From contig JAXMDT010000004.1 in the NCBI GenBank assembly GCA_046348685.1, positions 124,001 through 188,000 on the forward strand: a DNA stretch of 64,000 nt, written 5' to 3'. Origin of the DNA: JAXMDT01 sp046348685. Its GTDB lineage: Bacteria; Pseudomonadota; Alphaproteobacteria; Rickettsiales; UBA998. Shown in pieces: positions 16,301 through 25,115 of the stretch. The notes beneath the pieces are model-generated. The model worked only from the letters and a program-made list of their open reading frames with translations. It searched no databases and was not told the origin of the DNA. A program made the translations under genes and the position numbers. The stretch's first letter is position 1; each line of letters begins with the position of its first letter.

Positions 16301-16853
16301 ATGCCTCTCATTGAAATCATTCCACCCGAATATAACGTGACGCATCAGATTGCCTATGCGACTTCGCAGAATTTTACCGGCAAGCCTGTTTACAAACAGG
16401 CACGATGCTTTTTACATCCCGAAGCAGCAGCGGCGCTGAAGAAAGCAATCGGTTATGCGGCTGAACTTGGTTTCACGCTGAAAATCTTTGACGCATACCG
16501 GCCACCGGAAGCACAATTTAAACTGTGGGAACACACGCCTGATCCGAATTTTCTGGCGGATCCTAACAAAGGATCGCCGCATTCGCGTGGCGTAGCGATA
16601 GACTTGAATCTGGTCGATAAAGACGGCCTAGAACTTGATATGGGAACACCATTTGATACGTTTTTCGCCCCTATCGCATCATGGTGCGATGGATATCTCG
16701 CTACAAGCAAAACAAAATCGCCTTATCCTCCTAGGTATCATGACATCCGCCGGTTGGGATTTCTACCGGAATGAATGGTGGCACTACCAGCTGTTCAATA
16801 GCCGCACCTACCCCCTAATTTCTAACGCAGAAGCAAATGCAGGAATGATGTGA
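16301..16853 (+). pseudogene. ddpX: D-Ala-D-Ala dipeptidase (VanX/DdpX), frameshifted
   Basis: A VanX-type zinc dipeptidase that would release D-alanine from D-Ala-D-Ala. The first frame (16301-16774, 157 residues) has the metal-binding SPHSRGVAIDLNLV and MGTPFD, then goes astray with no conserved ending. The missing end, AGWDFYRNEWWHYQ with the catalytic Glu and zinc His of EWWH, is in the next frame and stops at 16853. The frames join exactly if one T is removed from the T5 run at 16661-16665, giving a 183-residue protein of family length whose TGA overlaps the addA ATG. That coupling suggests that the second frame was the original ending. Options: a recent null mutation, a sequencing error, or slippage on the T-run. 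Confidence 0.8.
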
Positions 16854-19800
16854 TGGCTGACGAAGCGTCGGCACGCCAGTCGTTAGCTTCTGATCCAGCC
16901 GCATCGGTCTGGGTGACGGCGAGTGCCGGTTCGGGTAAAACGAAAGTGCTCACTGACCGAGTTTTAAGGCTATTGCTCTCCGGCACTCCGCCTTCCAAAA
17001 TTCTTTGTATCACTTATACAAAGGCTGGTGCTGCCGAAATGCGCAGCCGTATTGAGAAGCGTCTTGGCCGCTGGGTTATGATGAATGATGATAAGCTTCG
17101 CGAAGAAGTCGGGCAACTAACCGGCAAAAACGAGCCATTCCTTGAGAAATCACTTGAAACAGCACGACAGTTATTTGCGCGCGTGATTGAAGACCCTGTC
17201 GGCCTGCGTATCCAGACCATCCATTCTTTTTGTCAGTCGTTACTGGCGCGCTTTCCAATCGAAGCAGGCCTTGTACCGAATTTTACCCTGCTCGATGATG
17301 TGTCCTCAACACGTCTGCTGGCAGAAGCAAAACACCGGCTTGCCGGAGGTGGCATGGCGGAGGACGTGCCTGAGCTTAACCGCGCCATCAAGAAAATAGC
17401 CAGGACCAGCGGTGAATGGGGGTTCGATGATCTGCTTTCGGCTTTAATTTCACGCAGAAAGGATTTCTTTGCCGTTCCTGACGGTGAAATACGCGAAGTT
17501 GACTTGCAACGTGTGCAGAAAGCGATTTTTACTGCGTGTGGAGTGCCGGAAAATATTATAAATGAAGAAAAACTGGCGGAACATTGCTGGCTCACGCCCG
17601 AAGAAGAAGAAAAACTTCATGCACTATCGCACCTTTTAGCAACAGGAAATAAGACGGTTGTTGAGCGTGCAGAAATCATGCGTGCTTATTTTAAAAAAGA
17701 ACAGCAAGCGCTAGATACTATCTACCATATAAGAGATGCGTTTTTTAATAACAAAGACCAGCCATATGCGAATTGGGATGTAAAGCTAAGCGTCAGGCAT
17801 CCTGAAATGGGAGCGCATATAGATTGCCTGACCCAGCGTATTCAAAGCATACAAATGCTTATCAGGTCTTTTGAAACAGCCGAGCGTGCTTATGCTTCAT
17901 ATGTAATTGCAGCATATCTTTATGCCACTTACCAGCAATTGAAGGAAAAGCAGGCAGCGCTCGATTATGATGACCTGATATTTAAAGCTCAACAGCTTCT
18001 GGCCGGTGATCGTGCGCTGGCATGGGTGATGTTCAAGCTCGATGGCGGGATTGATCATGTGTTGGTGGATGAAGCGCAGGATACATCGCGCGCGCAGTGG
18101 GATATCACAGCGGCGCTAGTGGATGAATTTTTTGCTGGTCAGGGAAGAGGCGAGGGCAATACGCTTTTTGTCGTCGGCGATCCAAAGCAATCCATCTTCC
18201 GTTTTCAGGGCGCATTTCCGGAAGGATTTACCGAACGTTTTCAGTACTTCAAAGAGCGCGCAGCGGCAGCACGCATTGATTTCCGCCATGTGCCTCTTAC
18301 AACCTCGTTTCGATCGTCACCGGCAATTCTGAATTTCGCGGATGCGGTTTTTTCCGGTGATGCAGCGCGTGCAGGTCTCGGTGAATATCTACCACATATT
18401 GCCCATTATAGTGCATTCGCCGGTCGTATTGAAGTATGGCCGCTGCAGGAAAGTGACCAGAAGGAAAAAAAATCAGCATGGGAACTGCCAAAGATAACGC
18501 CTGGTATGCGAACTGGCACGAATAAATTAGCCGGGGAGATTGCCGAGACGATTTATCAGTGGCTTAAAGAAAAACGTGTGCTGCCTGCAACTGGAGAAGT
18601 GATTGAGCCGCGCGACATCATGATTTTGTCGCGCCGCCGCGAGCCTATGGCAAGCGCACTTATTCAAGCGTTTCAAGAAAAAGCAATTCCGTGCACAGGG
18701 CTTGATCGCCTGGCGCTGACAGAGCATATCGCAGTCAAAGATATGCTGGCGCTTGGCAGCTTCCTGCTGATGTCAGGCGATGATTTGTCGCTGGCTTGCG
18801 TACTTAAATCGCCGCTCTATGGGCTTTCGGAAGACACGCTGCTGACGCTTTGCGCCAATCGAGGCAGGGAAACGCTTTGGAGCCAGGTAAAACAATATGC
18901 TGGCAATGACGATAACGTTTTAGCGGTCCAACGAGAACTCGACTTATTGCTAGGCAAGACAGATTACATTTCCCCATACGATTTATTCGCCAAAGTGCTT
19001 TATGAATTGGGCGGCATGCGCCGAATGTGCGCACGTCTCGGCGAACATGTTTCCGAGGTATTGGAGATGTTTCTTGCCGAAGCGCTGGCATATGAAGAAA
19101 ATACCACGCCCAGCCTGGAAGAGTTTTGCCATACGATGACACTCAATAAGCGCGAGGTGAAGCGTGATCAGGAAGAAATTGGCAACGAAGTGCGTATTCT
19201 GACAGTACATGGCGCTAAAGGCTTGGAAGCGCCGATTGTCTTCCTCGTCGATACAACAAGTACGTCAGGTATCCGTGGCGATGACCGTTTGGCAAGTTTG
19301 GAAGGCATACCCATTCCATTGCCATCAAAAAGAGAGAGCAGCGCTTTAACGGCTGCTTTGCGCGCCGAGCAGGAAAAGCAGATCGAGGAAGAATATCGCA
19401 GGTTGCTTTATGTGGCGCTGACGCGTGCAAAGCATGAACTCTACATTACGGGCGTAAAGCCGGGCGGCAATCGCCAGCTATCGCCGCAAAGCTGGTATGC
19501 GTTGGCGAATCGGGGACTTGACGCAATAGGGGTTGGGAACATTGAAGGGCAAAAGCGTGTGTTCGATGAAACCGGAACTGTGCTAACGAAAGAAAGAGTG
19601 GAGATACCCGCTTTGCCCGTACCGCCCGCGCCGGAATATCTGCTGGCAAAAGCAAAGCCAGAAGCGCTGCAAACCATACGTAATCCGTCCCACTTGGATG
19701 AGGTTGTGGAGGAAGTAACCCAAAACCGCTTCTTTTCTGCGGAAGATAGGCAGAAGCGCATTGAGCGCGGAATAGTCATTCACCGGCTGCTGGAGGTGCT

Positions 19801-20227
19801 GGCACAGGTTGATCCGGCCCAGCAACTCAACGTAGGAAAAAAGCTGGTCGCTGCGCACGCGCCGCACGTTTCCGTAGCAGAAAGAGAAGCATGGATCGAA
19901 AATACGGTTAGGCTCATGCAACACCCAGATTTTTCCACTGTTTTTGGGAAGGATTCGATGTCCGAGGTACCGATTGCCGGTCCCATGGAAGATGGAACGC
20001 TCATTTCCGGCCAGATTGACCGGCTTGTAGTGACGGATACCGATGTTCATGTGATAGATTTTAAAAGCGGAATATGGAAAAAAGGTTCTGCAATCCCTCT
20101 GAAATATAAGAACCAAATGCGAGCTTACAGTAGCGTTCTTCGTCAAATCTTTCCGGGCAAAACCATCCGCAGCGGTCTGCTGTTCACGGAAGGGCCGGAG
20201 ATGGTCTGGGTTAATGAAGACTCTTGA
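16853..20227 (+). CDS. addA: AddA helicase-nuclease subunit
   Basis: AddA is the helicase-nuclease subunit of the AddAB double-strand-break repair enzyme, which processes ends for RecA. At 1124 residues it is full length. Walker A is TASAGSGKTKVL near the N-terminus, Walker B is VLVDEAQDTSRAQWD and helicase motifs follow (GDPKQSIFRFQGA, TVHGAKGLEAP, RLLYVALTRAKHEL). The C-terminal nuclease has the PD-(D/E)XK core in HVIDFKSG. The ATG at 16853 overlaps the dipeptidase stop (TGATG); a GTG one codon earlier is also possible. In alphaproteobacteria addB usually precedes addA; here it does not, and addB is not in the window. Confidence 0.95.
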   Translation: MADEASARQSLASDPAASVWVTASAGSGKTKVLTDRVLRLLLSGTPPSKILCITYTKAGAAEMRSRIEKRLGRWVMMNDDKLREEVGQLTGKNEPFLEKSLETARQLFARVIEDPVGLRIQTIHSFCQSLLARFPIEAGLVPNFTLLDDVSSTRLLAEAKHRLAGGGMAEDVPELNRAIKKIARTSGEWGFDDLLSALISRRKDFFAVPDGEIREVDLQRVQKAIFTACGVPENIINEEKLAEHCWLTPEEEEKLHALSHLLATGNKTVVERAEIMRAYFKKEQQALDTIYHIRDAFFNNKDQPYANWDVKLSVRHPEMGAHIDCLTQRIQSIQMLIRSFETAERAYASYVIAAYLYATYQQLKEKQAALDYDDLIFKAQQLLAGDRALAWVMFKLDGGIDHVLVDEAQDTSRAQWDITAALVDEFFAGQGRGEGNTLFVVGDPKQSIFRFQGAFPEGFTERFQYFKERAAAARIDFRHVPLTTSFRSSPAILNFADAVFSGDAARAGLGEYLPHIAHYSAFAGRIEVWPLQESDQKEKKSAWELPKITPGMRTGTNKLAGEIAETIYQWLKEKRVLPATGEVIEPRDIMILSRRREPMASALIQAFQEKAIPCTGLDRLALTEHIAVKDMLALGSFLLMSGDDLSLACVLKSPLYGLSEDTLLTLCANRGRETLWSQVKQYAGNDDNVLAVQRELDLLLGKTDYISPYDLFAKVLYELGGMRRMCARLGEHVSEVLEMFLAEALAYEENTTPSLEEFCHTMTLNKREVKRDQEEIGNEVRILTVHGAKGLEAPIVFLVDTTSTSGIRGDDRLASLEGIPIPLPSKRESSALTAALRAEQEKQIEEEYRRLLYVALTRAKHELYITGVKPGGNRQLSPQSWYALANRGLDAIGVGNIEGQKRVFDETGTVLTKERVEIPALPVPPAPEYLLAKAKPEALQTIRNPSHLDEVVEEVTQNRFFSAEDRQKRIERGIVIHRLLEVLAQVDPAQQLNVGKKLVAAHAPHVSVAEREAWIENTVRLMQHPDFSTVFGKDSMSEVPIAGPMEDGTLISGQIDRLVVTDTDVHVIDFKSGIWKKGSAIPLKYKNQMRAYSSVLRQIFPGKTIRSGLLFTEGPEMVWVNEDS

Positions 20228-20282
20228 CCGGAGCGGATTCCGCATTATGTATTTCAGTAGGATAATTGAAAGGAATTGATCT

Positions 20283-20603
20283 ATGAGCAAGCAAGTAACC
20301 GACGGTGGATTTGAACAGGACGTGCTGAAATCGGCAACGCCTGTGCTGGTTGATTTCTGGGCGGAATGGTGTGGCCCGTGCCGTCAGCTGGGTCCGATCG
20401 TAGACGAACTGGCTTCGGAATATAATGGCAAGCTCGATGTCGTGAAGATTAATATCGACCAGAATCCCGAAACGCCGACCAAGTATGGCATTCGCGGCAT
20501 CCCGACTTTGATTCTTTTTAAAGGTGGTCAACCGGTCGGCACCAAGGTTGGCTCGCTACCTAAGTCGCAACTGAAAGAATGGCTTGATACGCTCGTTGCC
20601 TAA
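20283..20603 (+). CDS. trxA: Thioredoxin 1
   Basis: A 106-residue classical thioredoxin, the cytosolic disulfide reductant for ribonucleotide reductase and other enzymes. The active site is WCGPC (Cys30, Cys33), and the cis-proline loop is GIRGIPTLILFKGG. A GGA-rich ribosome site (AAAGGAATT) precedes the ATG. Its place directly after addA is conserved in alphaproteobacteria. The next gene starts inside its 3' end. Confidence 0.97.
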   Translation: MSKQVTDGGFEQDVLKSATPVLVDFWAEWCGPCRQLGPIVDELASEYNGKLDVVKINIDQNPETPTKYGIRGIPTLILFKGGQPVGTKVGSLPKSQLKEWLDTLVA

Positions 20604-21387
20604 CGGCGTCATTCCAGTTATTGCACTGGAAGTAGAATGGTATCTGCGTGCCGAAAGCGCCGTTGAGGATGCCAGCCAATATATTGAAAATTTTTTGAAA
20701 TGGTTTACGGCAAGCGCAGCGCATCTGCCCTTGCATTCTGCATCGGGCGAGCGCGGCTATCTACAGGCAGAGGCAGCTTTACTGCCTACGAAGAATATCA
20801 ACCAGCTTATTACAGATTATTATACGCTGCGCGATGTCGCGGAAAATTCAGCAAGGAAAATAGGCGCCCAGGCGGATTTTTCAGCAAAACCTTTTGCTGA
20901 AGATTATGGCAGCGGCATTCATGTGCATGTGCATCTGGAGGATAAAACCGGGCAGCATCTTTTTTTCAAAGATGGTGAATCGCTGTCCGATGCACTGCGT
21001 TTTAGTATCGGCGGACTGCTTTCGACATTAGAAGAAAATCTGCCAATTTTTATTCCGACATCATCTTCATGGCAGCGCATCGTGCCGGGCTTTCATGCGC
21101 CGGTGAACGTCAGCTGGGGGTTTAATAATCGTACGACCGCCATCAGATTGCCGGATTCTATTAGTGAATATCAAGGCGCAAGAGCAATTGCAGCTGCTCC
21201 TGCTACGCGCTTCAAGCGCATTGAGCATCGCGTAGCCGGGTCGGACGCGAATATCGAAAACGTTATTGATGCCGTACTAAAAGGTATTGATAAGGGGCTC
21301 ATTGAACGGATAGAGCCGCCTGAACCCATTTTCGGCAACGCACAGGATATGCAATATGCTTTAAAGAATTTACGGGAAAAAGCCTAG
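20584..21387 (+). CDS. Truncated glutamine-synthetase-like protein
   Basis: A 267-residue protein matching only the C-terminal catalytic half of the glutamine synthetase family. GSGIHVHVHL (the family GSGMHVH), SIGGLL, IVPGFHAPVNVSWGFNNRT, AIRLP and RVAGSDANIENV are all recognisable. The N-terminal beta-grasp domain and a stretch of about 100 residues are missing. The frame has a stop at 20572-20574 and no ATG before the final part of the gene, so translation must begin at TTG 20584 or TTG 20596, both inside trxA. Normal glutamine synthesis is unlikely because the subunit interface would be incomplete; a glutamate-binding or ligase role is possible. It ends in a CTAG shared with the stop of the convergent gene. 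Confidence 0.7.
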   Translation: MIRSLPNGVIPVIALEVEWYLRAESAVEDASQYIENFLKWFTASAAHLPLHSASGERGYLQAEAALLPTKNINQLITDYYTLRDVAENSARKIGAQADFSAKPFAEDYGSGIHVHVHLEDKTGQHLFFKDGESLSDALRFSIGGLLSTLEENLPIFIPTSSSWQRIVPGFHAPVNVSWGFNNRTTAIRLPDSISEYQGARAIAAAPATRFKRIEHRVAGSDANIENVIDAVLKGIDKGLIERIEPPEPIFGNAQDMQYALKNLREKA

Positions 21388-21659
21388 ACGTCGAAGCCGT
21401 ATTTTTCCTTGAGGAAGGCTTTGACTTCATCGTTTGGATCTTCCCCGTAATTGGAGGCGATCACTTTGCCGTAATCCTCCAGGTCAATCGATTCTTCGGA
21501 TTTCAGCGCTTTCAAAAAAGCTTGCTCTTTATGCGGTTCGACCAGAACAAAATAATATGCCCAGCGGCCAGTGGAATCCTTGGCTTTCAGCTTATGGATC
21601 AGATGGCCTTTTTTGGCGATAATCTGATCAACAAATGATTTTTTACTTTGATCTGACAT
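21384..21659 (-). CDS. Small conserved hypothetical protein (91 aa)
   Basis: A soluble, charged 91-residue protein without a signal peptide or membrane helix, which I cannot name. The core reads AKDSTGRWAYYFVLVEP, then a helical stretch and a C-terminal YGEDPNDEVKAFLKEKYGFDV. Regular hydrophobic spacing and a well-formed end suggest a real folded protein. Its stop shares the CTAG with the stop of the glutamine-synthetase-like gene. Confidence 0.65.
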   Translation of the reverse strand: MSDQSKKSFVDQIIAKKGHLIHKLKAKDSTGRWAYYFVLVEPHKEQAFLKALKSEESIDLEDYGKVIASNYGEDPNDEVKAFLKEKYGFDV

Positions 21660-21788
21660 GAAGATAGGAACTGAATAACAAATATTAAGCTATTGTAAGC
21701 TACATGCAAACCGTCGGTGTTTCAAGAGAGCCTGAACAAACAACACAAAATAGTGCAGAATTGCCAAAGATTGTGGCGATTCAGTTGC

Positions 21789-22568
21789 CTAGACCTGAGC
21801 CGCTACCTGCGGCACCTGGGCGATTTTCCCCTGCAGTTCTGCCGTATGTGCCATAATATTGTTATTTGCCGGGCCAGGAACGTGCTTCGCATGGGAAAGG
21901 CCTTCCAGCGGAACCGATGTTGCTGAAACCGGAGCCGTCGGCAATTGCAGCTTATCAAGGCCGTAATGTTGTTCAAGTGAAGCAAACTGCTGTTCAAGCC
22001 CAGCTAAGCCATTTTGGGGGCGTTGGCCATATTTGAAATTACCAATCAACAGCATCGCGTCATTTACAAATGCAGCGACAGGTACTTCCGGATGCGCCAG
22101 ATGTCCTTTAACGGCAAAGACAATCCCTTTCATGGAAGCAATCGCCGTTTCCGCCATTTCCTGCTGGATATGCTGACTTATTGGGTGCGATTCCATCGCG
22201 TGTGCAATCTCAACGAATTTCTGTTCGCTGAGGTGAGTGCTCAGCAAATTTAGTTCCTGTGCTATGCGCTGACCGGTCTGCATTAACTGAATCTGGGTAC
22301 GCTGTTGCTCGGTCAATTGATTAGCAGCAGGAATGCCATATGAAAGAGGTTGATTCGTCACTGCGGAAGCGTCCAGTGGCTTTGCACCAACAGCTCCGGT
22401 GTTTTGAATATGTTCCGGTCTTGGGGTGGGGGCGATAGATGAAACACCTGCTGGTACGGCTTGATTTGCCGGCGCTGGCGCTGCAGTTGGCTGAACAGGT
22501 TTCGGCTCGGGTGCGGGCGGTTCGAAACCGAGAAAGTCATTGGTATCAGCGGAATCGGGAATATTCAT
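21789..22568 (-). CDS. Pro/Ala-rich hypothetical protein
   Basis: A 259-residue protein of unknown function. The N-terminal 80 residues are rich in Pro, Ala and Gln and look disordered. From about residue 85 to 190 a helical region follows (LTEQQRTQIQLMQTGQRIAQ onwards) with a hydrophobic stretch MKGIVFAVKGHL that is too short for a membrane helix. The end is again Pro/Ala-rich. The ATG at 22568 has GAGG six bases upstream; a TTG four codons earlier would read through that site. It heads no obvious operon; the 22569-22647 spacer holds nothing I can identify. Confidence 0.6.
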   Translation of the reverse strand: MNIPDSADTNDFLGFEPPAPEPKPVQPTAAPAPANQAVPAGVSSIAPTPRPEHIQNTGAVGAKPLDASAVTNQPLSYGIPAANQLTEQQRTQIQLMQTGQRIAQELNLLSTHLSEQKFVEIAHAMESHPISQHIQQEMAETAIASMKGIVFAVKGHLAHPEVPVAAFVNDAMLLIGNFKYGQRPQNGLAGLEQQFASLEQHYGLDKLQLPTAPVSATSVPLEGLSHAKHVPGPANNNIMAHTAELQGKIAQVPQVAAQV

Positions 22569-22647
22569 GGCAACCCTCAACGTTTATCTTAGGTTTAATG
22601 TACCTTAGATAGGCTGCGGCGTGTATGAAGCTTTTGTGAAGAAGGAC

Positions 22648-22941
22648 TTAACGACTGCGATCCGTGTGATTTTCAGCCGAAATACGATCGACCCAGCTTT
22701 TTGGATTATCGTTGGCGGCGCTGAAGCCGATGCCTTTATCGCGGAGATTAGCCATAAGTTCCGAATATTGTTCCTGTGAGAAAAGGCCGGAAGCAACCAA
22801 TGCGTTTGCCTGACGCGAAATCTTAGCGTAGTTGGCATCTTTGCCAATCTCTAGCGCTAGAACGGCCGATAATGGATCCTGAATAGCAAAGCCATGGCCA
22901 TTATTAGTCTGGAAGTAATTAAGAGTCGGGGCAGCGGTCAT
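22648..22941 (-). CDS. Small hypothetical protein (97 aa)
   Basis: A 97-residue, probably helical protein of unknown role. A clean AAAGGACAG ribosome site precedes the ATG, which supports translation. No signal peptide, membrane helix or motif is visible. It belongs to a run of three short minus-strand genes between the 91-residue gene and folC, separated by spacers of 60-80 bp. Confidence 0.55.
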   Translation of the reverse strand: MTAAPTLNYFQTNNGHGFAIQDPLSAVLALEIGKDANYAKISRQANALVASGLFSQEQYSELMANLRDKGIGFSAANDNPKSWVDRISAENHTDRSR

Positions 22942-23001
22942 TTCTGTCCTTTTACTTAGCGTCCAAGGATAGTACCGAAAAATTAACAGTTAGGCAAGGA
23001 T

Positions 23002-23241
23002 TTAGGCAATCTGGCGAGACTGGAATTCCATATCCGTAGCGACAAGAATAACCTCGGCAAACTTGGGATTAATCAGTTTTGCCAATACCATACGGCGGAT
23101 GGAATCTTGAAAGAAACGCTTCCTTTCGCCATCCAGATTAATGTTTACCGTCATCGCCGTGAGGCCGCCATCAGCCAGGGGGTTTTTGCAAAGGGCCATG
23201 CCGTCTTGCATAGTTTCAATATAATCCAGGGGATCAAACAT
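23002..23241 (-). CDS. Small hypothetical protein (79 aa)
   Basis: A 79-residue soluble protein, unrecognised. A strong AAGGACAATAAG ribosome site precedes the ATG. The sequence alternates acidic, hydrophobic and basic patches (DGERKRFFQDSIRRMVL) and has one Cys. It is divergent from folC across 113 bp, which holds promoter-like AT-rich DNA for both genes. Confidence 0.55.
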   Translation of the reverse strand: MFDPLDYIETMQDGMALCKNPLADGGLTAMTVNINLDGERKRFFQDSIRRMVLAKLINPKFAEVILVATDMEFQSRQIA

Positions 23242-23354
23242 CTTATTGTCCTTAATACTTGAGCTATAGTATCAAAAAATTATCTTCTTTGGTTGTTACA
23301 GTTTGGTGAAGTTTCGGCTTATATAGTGCGCTTCACGTACCTTTCCAGGAGCTT

Positions 23355-24629
23355 ATGCAGCATCTAGACTCACTTTTGGCGCGCCTTGGCACACATCCTT
23401 TGCCGAATATCGCGCTCGGCCTGGAACGCATCCGCCAAGCGCTTTTTCTGCTTGGCCATCCGGAGAATCATCTGCCGCCGGTCGTGCATGTGGCCGGCAC
23501 AAACGGCAAGGGATCGACAATTGCGTTCCTACAGGGGATTTTGCAAGCGGCAGGATATCGCGTGCATGTGTATACATCGCCGCATCTGATGCGCTTCAAT
23601 GAGCGTATCCAGCTATCAGGCGAGATGATTGATGACGTTCTGTTAGCGGCGCTCCTTGAAGAAGTAATAGAAAAGACGCGAAATGTGCCGCTAACCTTTT
23701 TCGAGAGTACCACGGCAGCCGCCTTTCTTGCATTCGCGCAGCGCCCTGCAGATATCCTGCTTTTGGAAACGGGGCTGGGCGGCAGGCTTGACGCCACAAA
23801 TGTTATTGATCATCCTGCGCTGACGATACTTACGCCGATTTCCTTTGATCATATGGAGTATCTGGGAAACACGCTGCAGGCGATCGCAACAGAGAAGGCA
23901 GGGATTTTAAAAAGTGGCGCACCGTGCGTCGTCGCACCGCAGGATGAAGAGGCGCTGGCAGTGATCGAACAAAAAGCGCAAGAAAAAAACGTGCCGTTAT
24001 CTGTCTATGGCATCGAATGGAAACAGCGTTCCGGTTCCGAAGGATTCGATTATCATTCTTCGGTGTGGCAGCTGGATCAGTTACGGGTATCACTGCCGGG
24101 CACGCACCAATATATCAACGCGGCGACGGCAATTGCGGCGGCGGAACAATTAAGAAATTTTACGGTCACGCCTCACCACATAGCGCATGGACTGTTATCT
24201 GCTGTCTGGCCGGGAAGGTTGCAGCGTATCTATCCGCCAACATTGCCCGAAAAGGTAGAGGTTTACCTGGACGGCGGACATAACGTGGCCGGGCTGCAGG
24301 CTCAGGCTGTATGGATAAAATCGCAGCCGAATCCGGTGCATGTCGTCCTGGGAATGCTGCGTGATAAGGAAATTATTGCTAGTGCAGCATTGTTAAGCGA
24401 AGCAGCGGCATCGCTTACGATTACGACAATTCATGACGAAGCACGTGCCATGGATGGCCGAGATTATTCTGAGCAACTGCAACAACAAGGGATCGCAACC
24501 GCGTTTGAACCAAACTGGCAGGCTGCGGTTAATGCGATTTGTGATAATAATTCTGCGCCTTTCAGCATTTTAATCACCGGTTCGCTGTACCTGGCTGGTG
24601 AGGTGCTGCTTGCATTGTCTGGTAATTGA
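23355..24629 (+). CDS. folC: Dihydrofolate synthase / folylpolyglutamate synthase
   Basis: FolC adds glutamate to dihydropteroate and to reduced folates in an ATP-dependent reaction. The 424-residue protein has the Mur-ligase-like P-loop HVAGTNGKGSTIAFL (about 45-59), the folate-site segment YTSPHLMRFNERI, LLETGLGGRLDATNV and LDGGHNVAG in the C-terminal domain. An AGGAG ribosome site precedes the ATG. In alphaproteobacteria folC often sits close to addA-trxA; here a group of small genes separates them. Confidence 0.96.
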   Translation: MQHLDSLLARLGTHPLPNIALGLERIRQALFLLGHPENHLPPVVHVAGTNGKGSTIAFLQGILQAAGYRVHVYTSPHLMRFNERIQLSGEMIDDVLLAALLEEVIEKTRNVPLTFFESTTAAAFLAFAQRPADILLLETGLGGRLDATNVIDHPALTILTPISFDHMEYLGNTLQAIATEKAGILKSGAPCVVAPQDEEALAVIEQKAQEKNVPLSVYGIEWKQRSGSEGFDYHSSVWQLDQLRVSLPGTHQYINAATAIAAAEQLRNFTVTPHHIAHGLLSAVWPGRLQRIYPPTLPEKVEVYLDGGHNVAGLQAQAVWIKSQPNPVHVVLGMLRDKEIIASAALLSEAAASLTITTIHDEARAMDGRDYSEQLQQQGIATAFEPNWQAAVNAICDNNSAPFSILITGSLYLAGEVLLALSGN

Positions 24630-24653
24630 TGCTCGTATGGGGTAATATATCCT

Positions 24654-25115
24654 ATGGTTATTACTTCAAATGATCTGGCCGAAAAGCGCCGCGTAAACGA
24701 GTATCTCAAAACGTATTGGGAAGGTATTCGGCGCGGGCGGCCGTTTCCGGCGGAATCGGAAGTCGACATCAAACAACTGGAGCCGATCTGGGATTCCTGT
24801 TTTCTCGTTCGCAAGGAAGATGCGGGAGATCAACCCTATAATTATCTTTATCTTGGCTCGGCGCTCATTGCTGCGTATGGCGACGATATGAACGAACGCG
24901 AAGTATGTGAGCGTCTGATCTTTCCTTCAAACATGTCGCTCGTGCACCGCTTCGATGAAGTGATTGAGCGGGGAATGCCCGTCATGGAAGAATCCGAATT
25001 TACAAATACGAACGATCTTCTGATTCGCTATCGTTCCGTCCTGCTGCCTTTGGCAAAAGAAAACGGCACGATTGGATTTATCATTGGCGGCATGCGCTGG
25101 AAGGCGTTTCGCTAA
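24654..25115 (+). CDS. PAS-domain protein (PAS_5 type)
   Basis: A 153-residue single-domain protein of the alphaproteobacterial PAS_5 family. Recognisable parts are LEPIWDSCFLVRKED, the YLYLGSALIAAYGDD core, an RYRSVLLPLA strand and the ending GFIIGGMRWKAF. No output domain is attached, so it probably acts by binding a partner or ligand. Its TAA overlaps the ATG of the next gene by one base (TAATG), so the two are translationally coupled and probably work together. Confidence 0.8.
   Translation: MVITSNDLAEKRRVNEYLKTYWEGIRRGRPFPAESEVDIKQLEPIWDSCFLVRKEDAGDQPYNYLYLGSALIAAYGDDMNEREVCERLIFPSNMSLVHRFDEVIERGMPVMEESEFTNTNDLLIRYRSVLLPLAKENGTIGFIIGGMRWKAFR

Noticed and set aside
16635..16853. 72-codon open frame as an independent small gene upstream of addA
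   Set aside because: Its second half is the conserved EWWH end of the dipeptidase; it is the shifted 3' part of that gene.
21704..21853. Plus-strand open frame of about 48 codons overlapping the end of the Pro/Ala-rich gene
   Set aside because: No ribosome site, and its Pro-rich look follows from overlapping a low-complexity gene on the other strand.
23242..23354. folC promoter with TTGTTA and TTATAT
   Set aside because: Spacing is about 20 bases and alternatives exist, so I do not assign defined hexamers.
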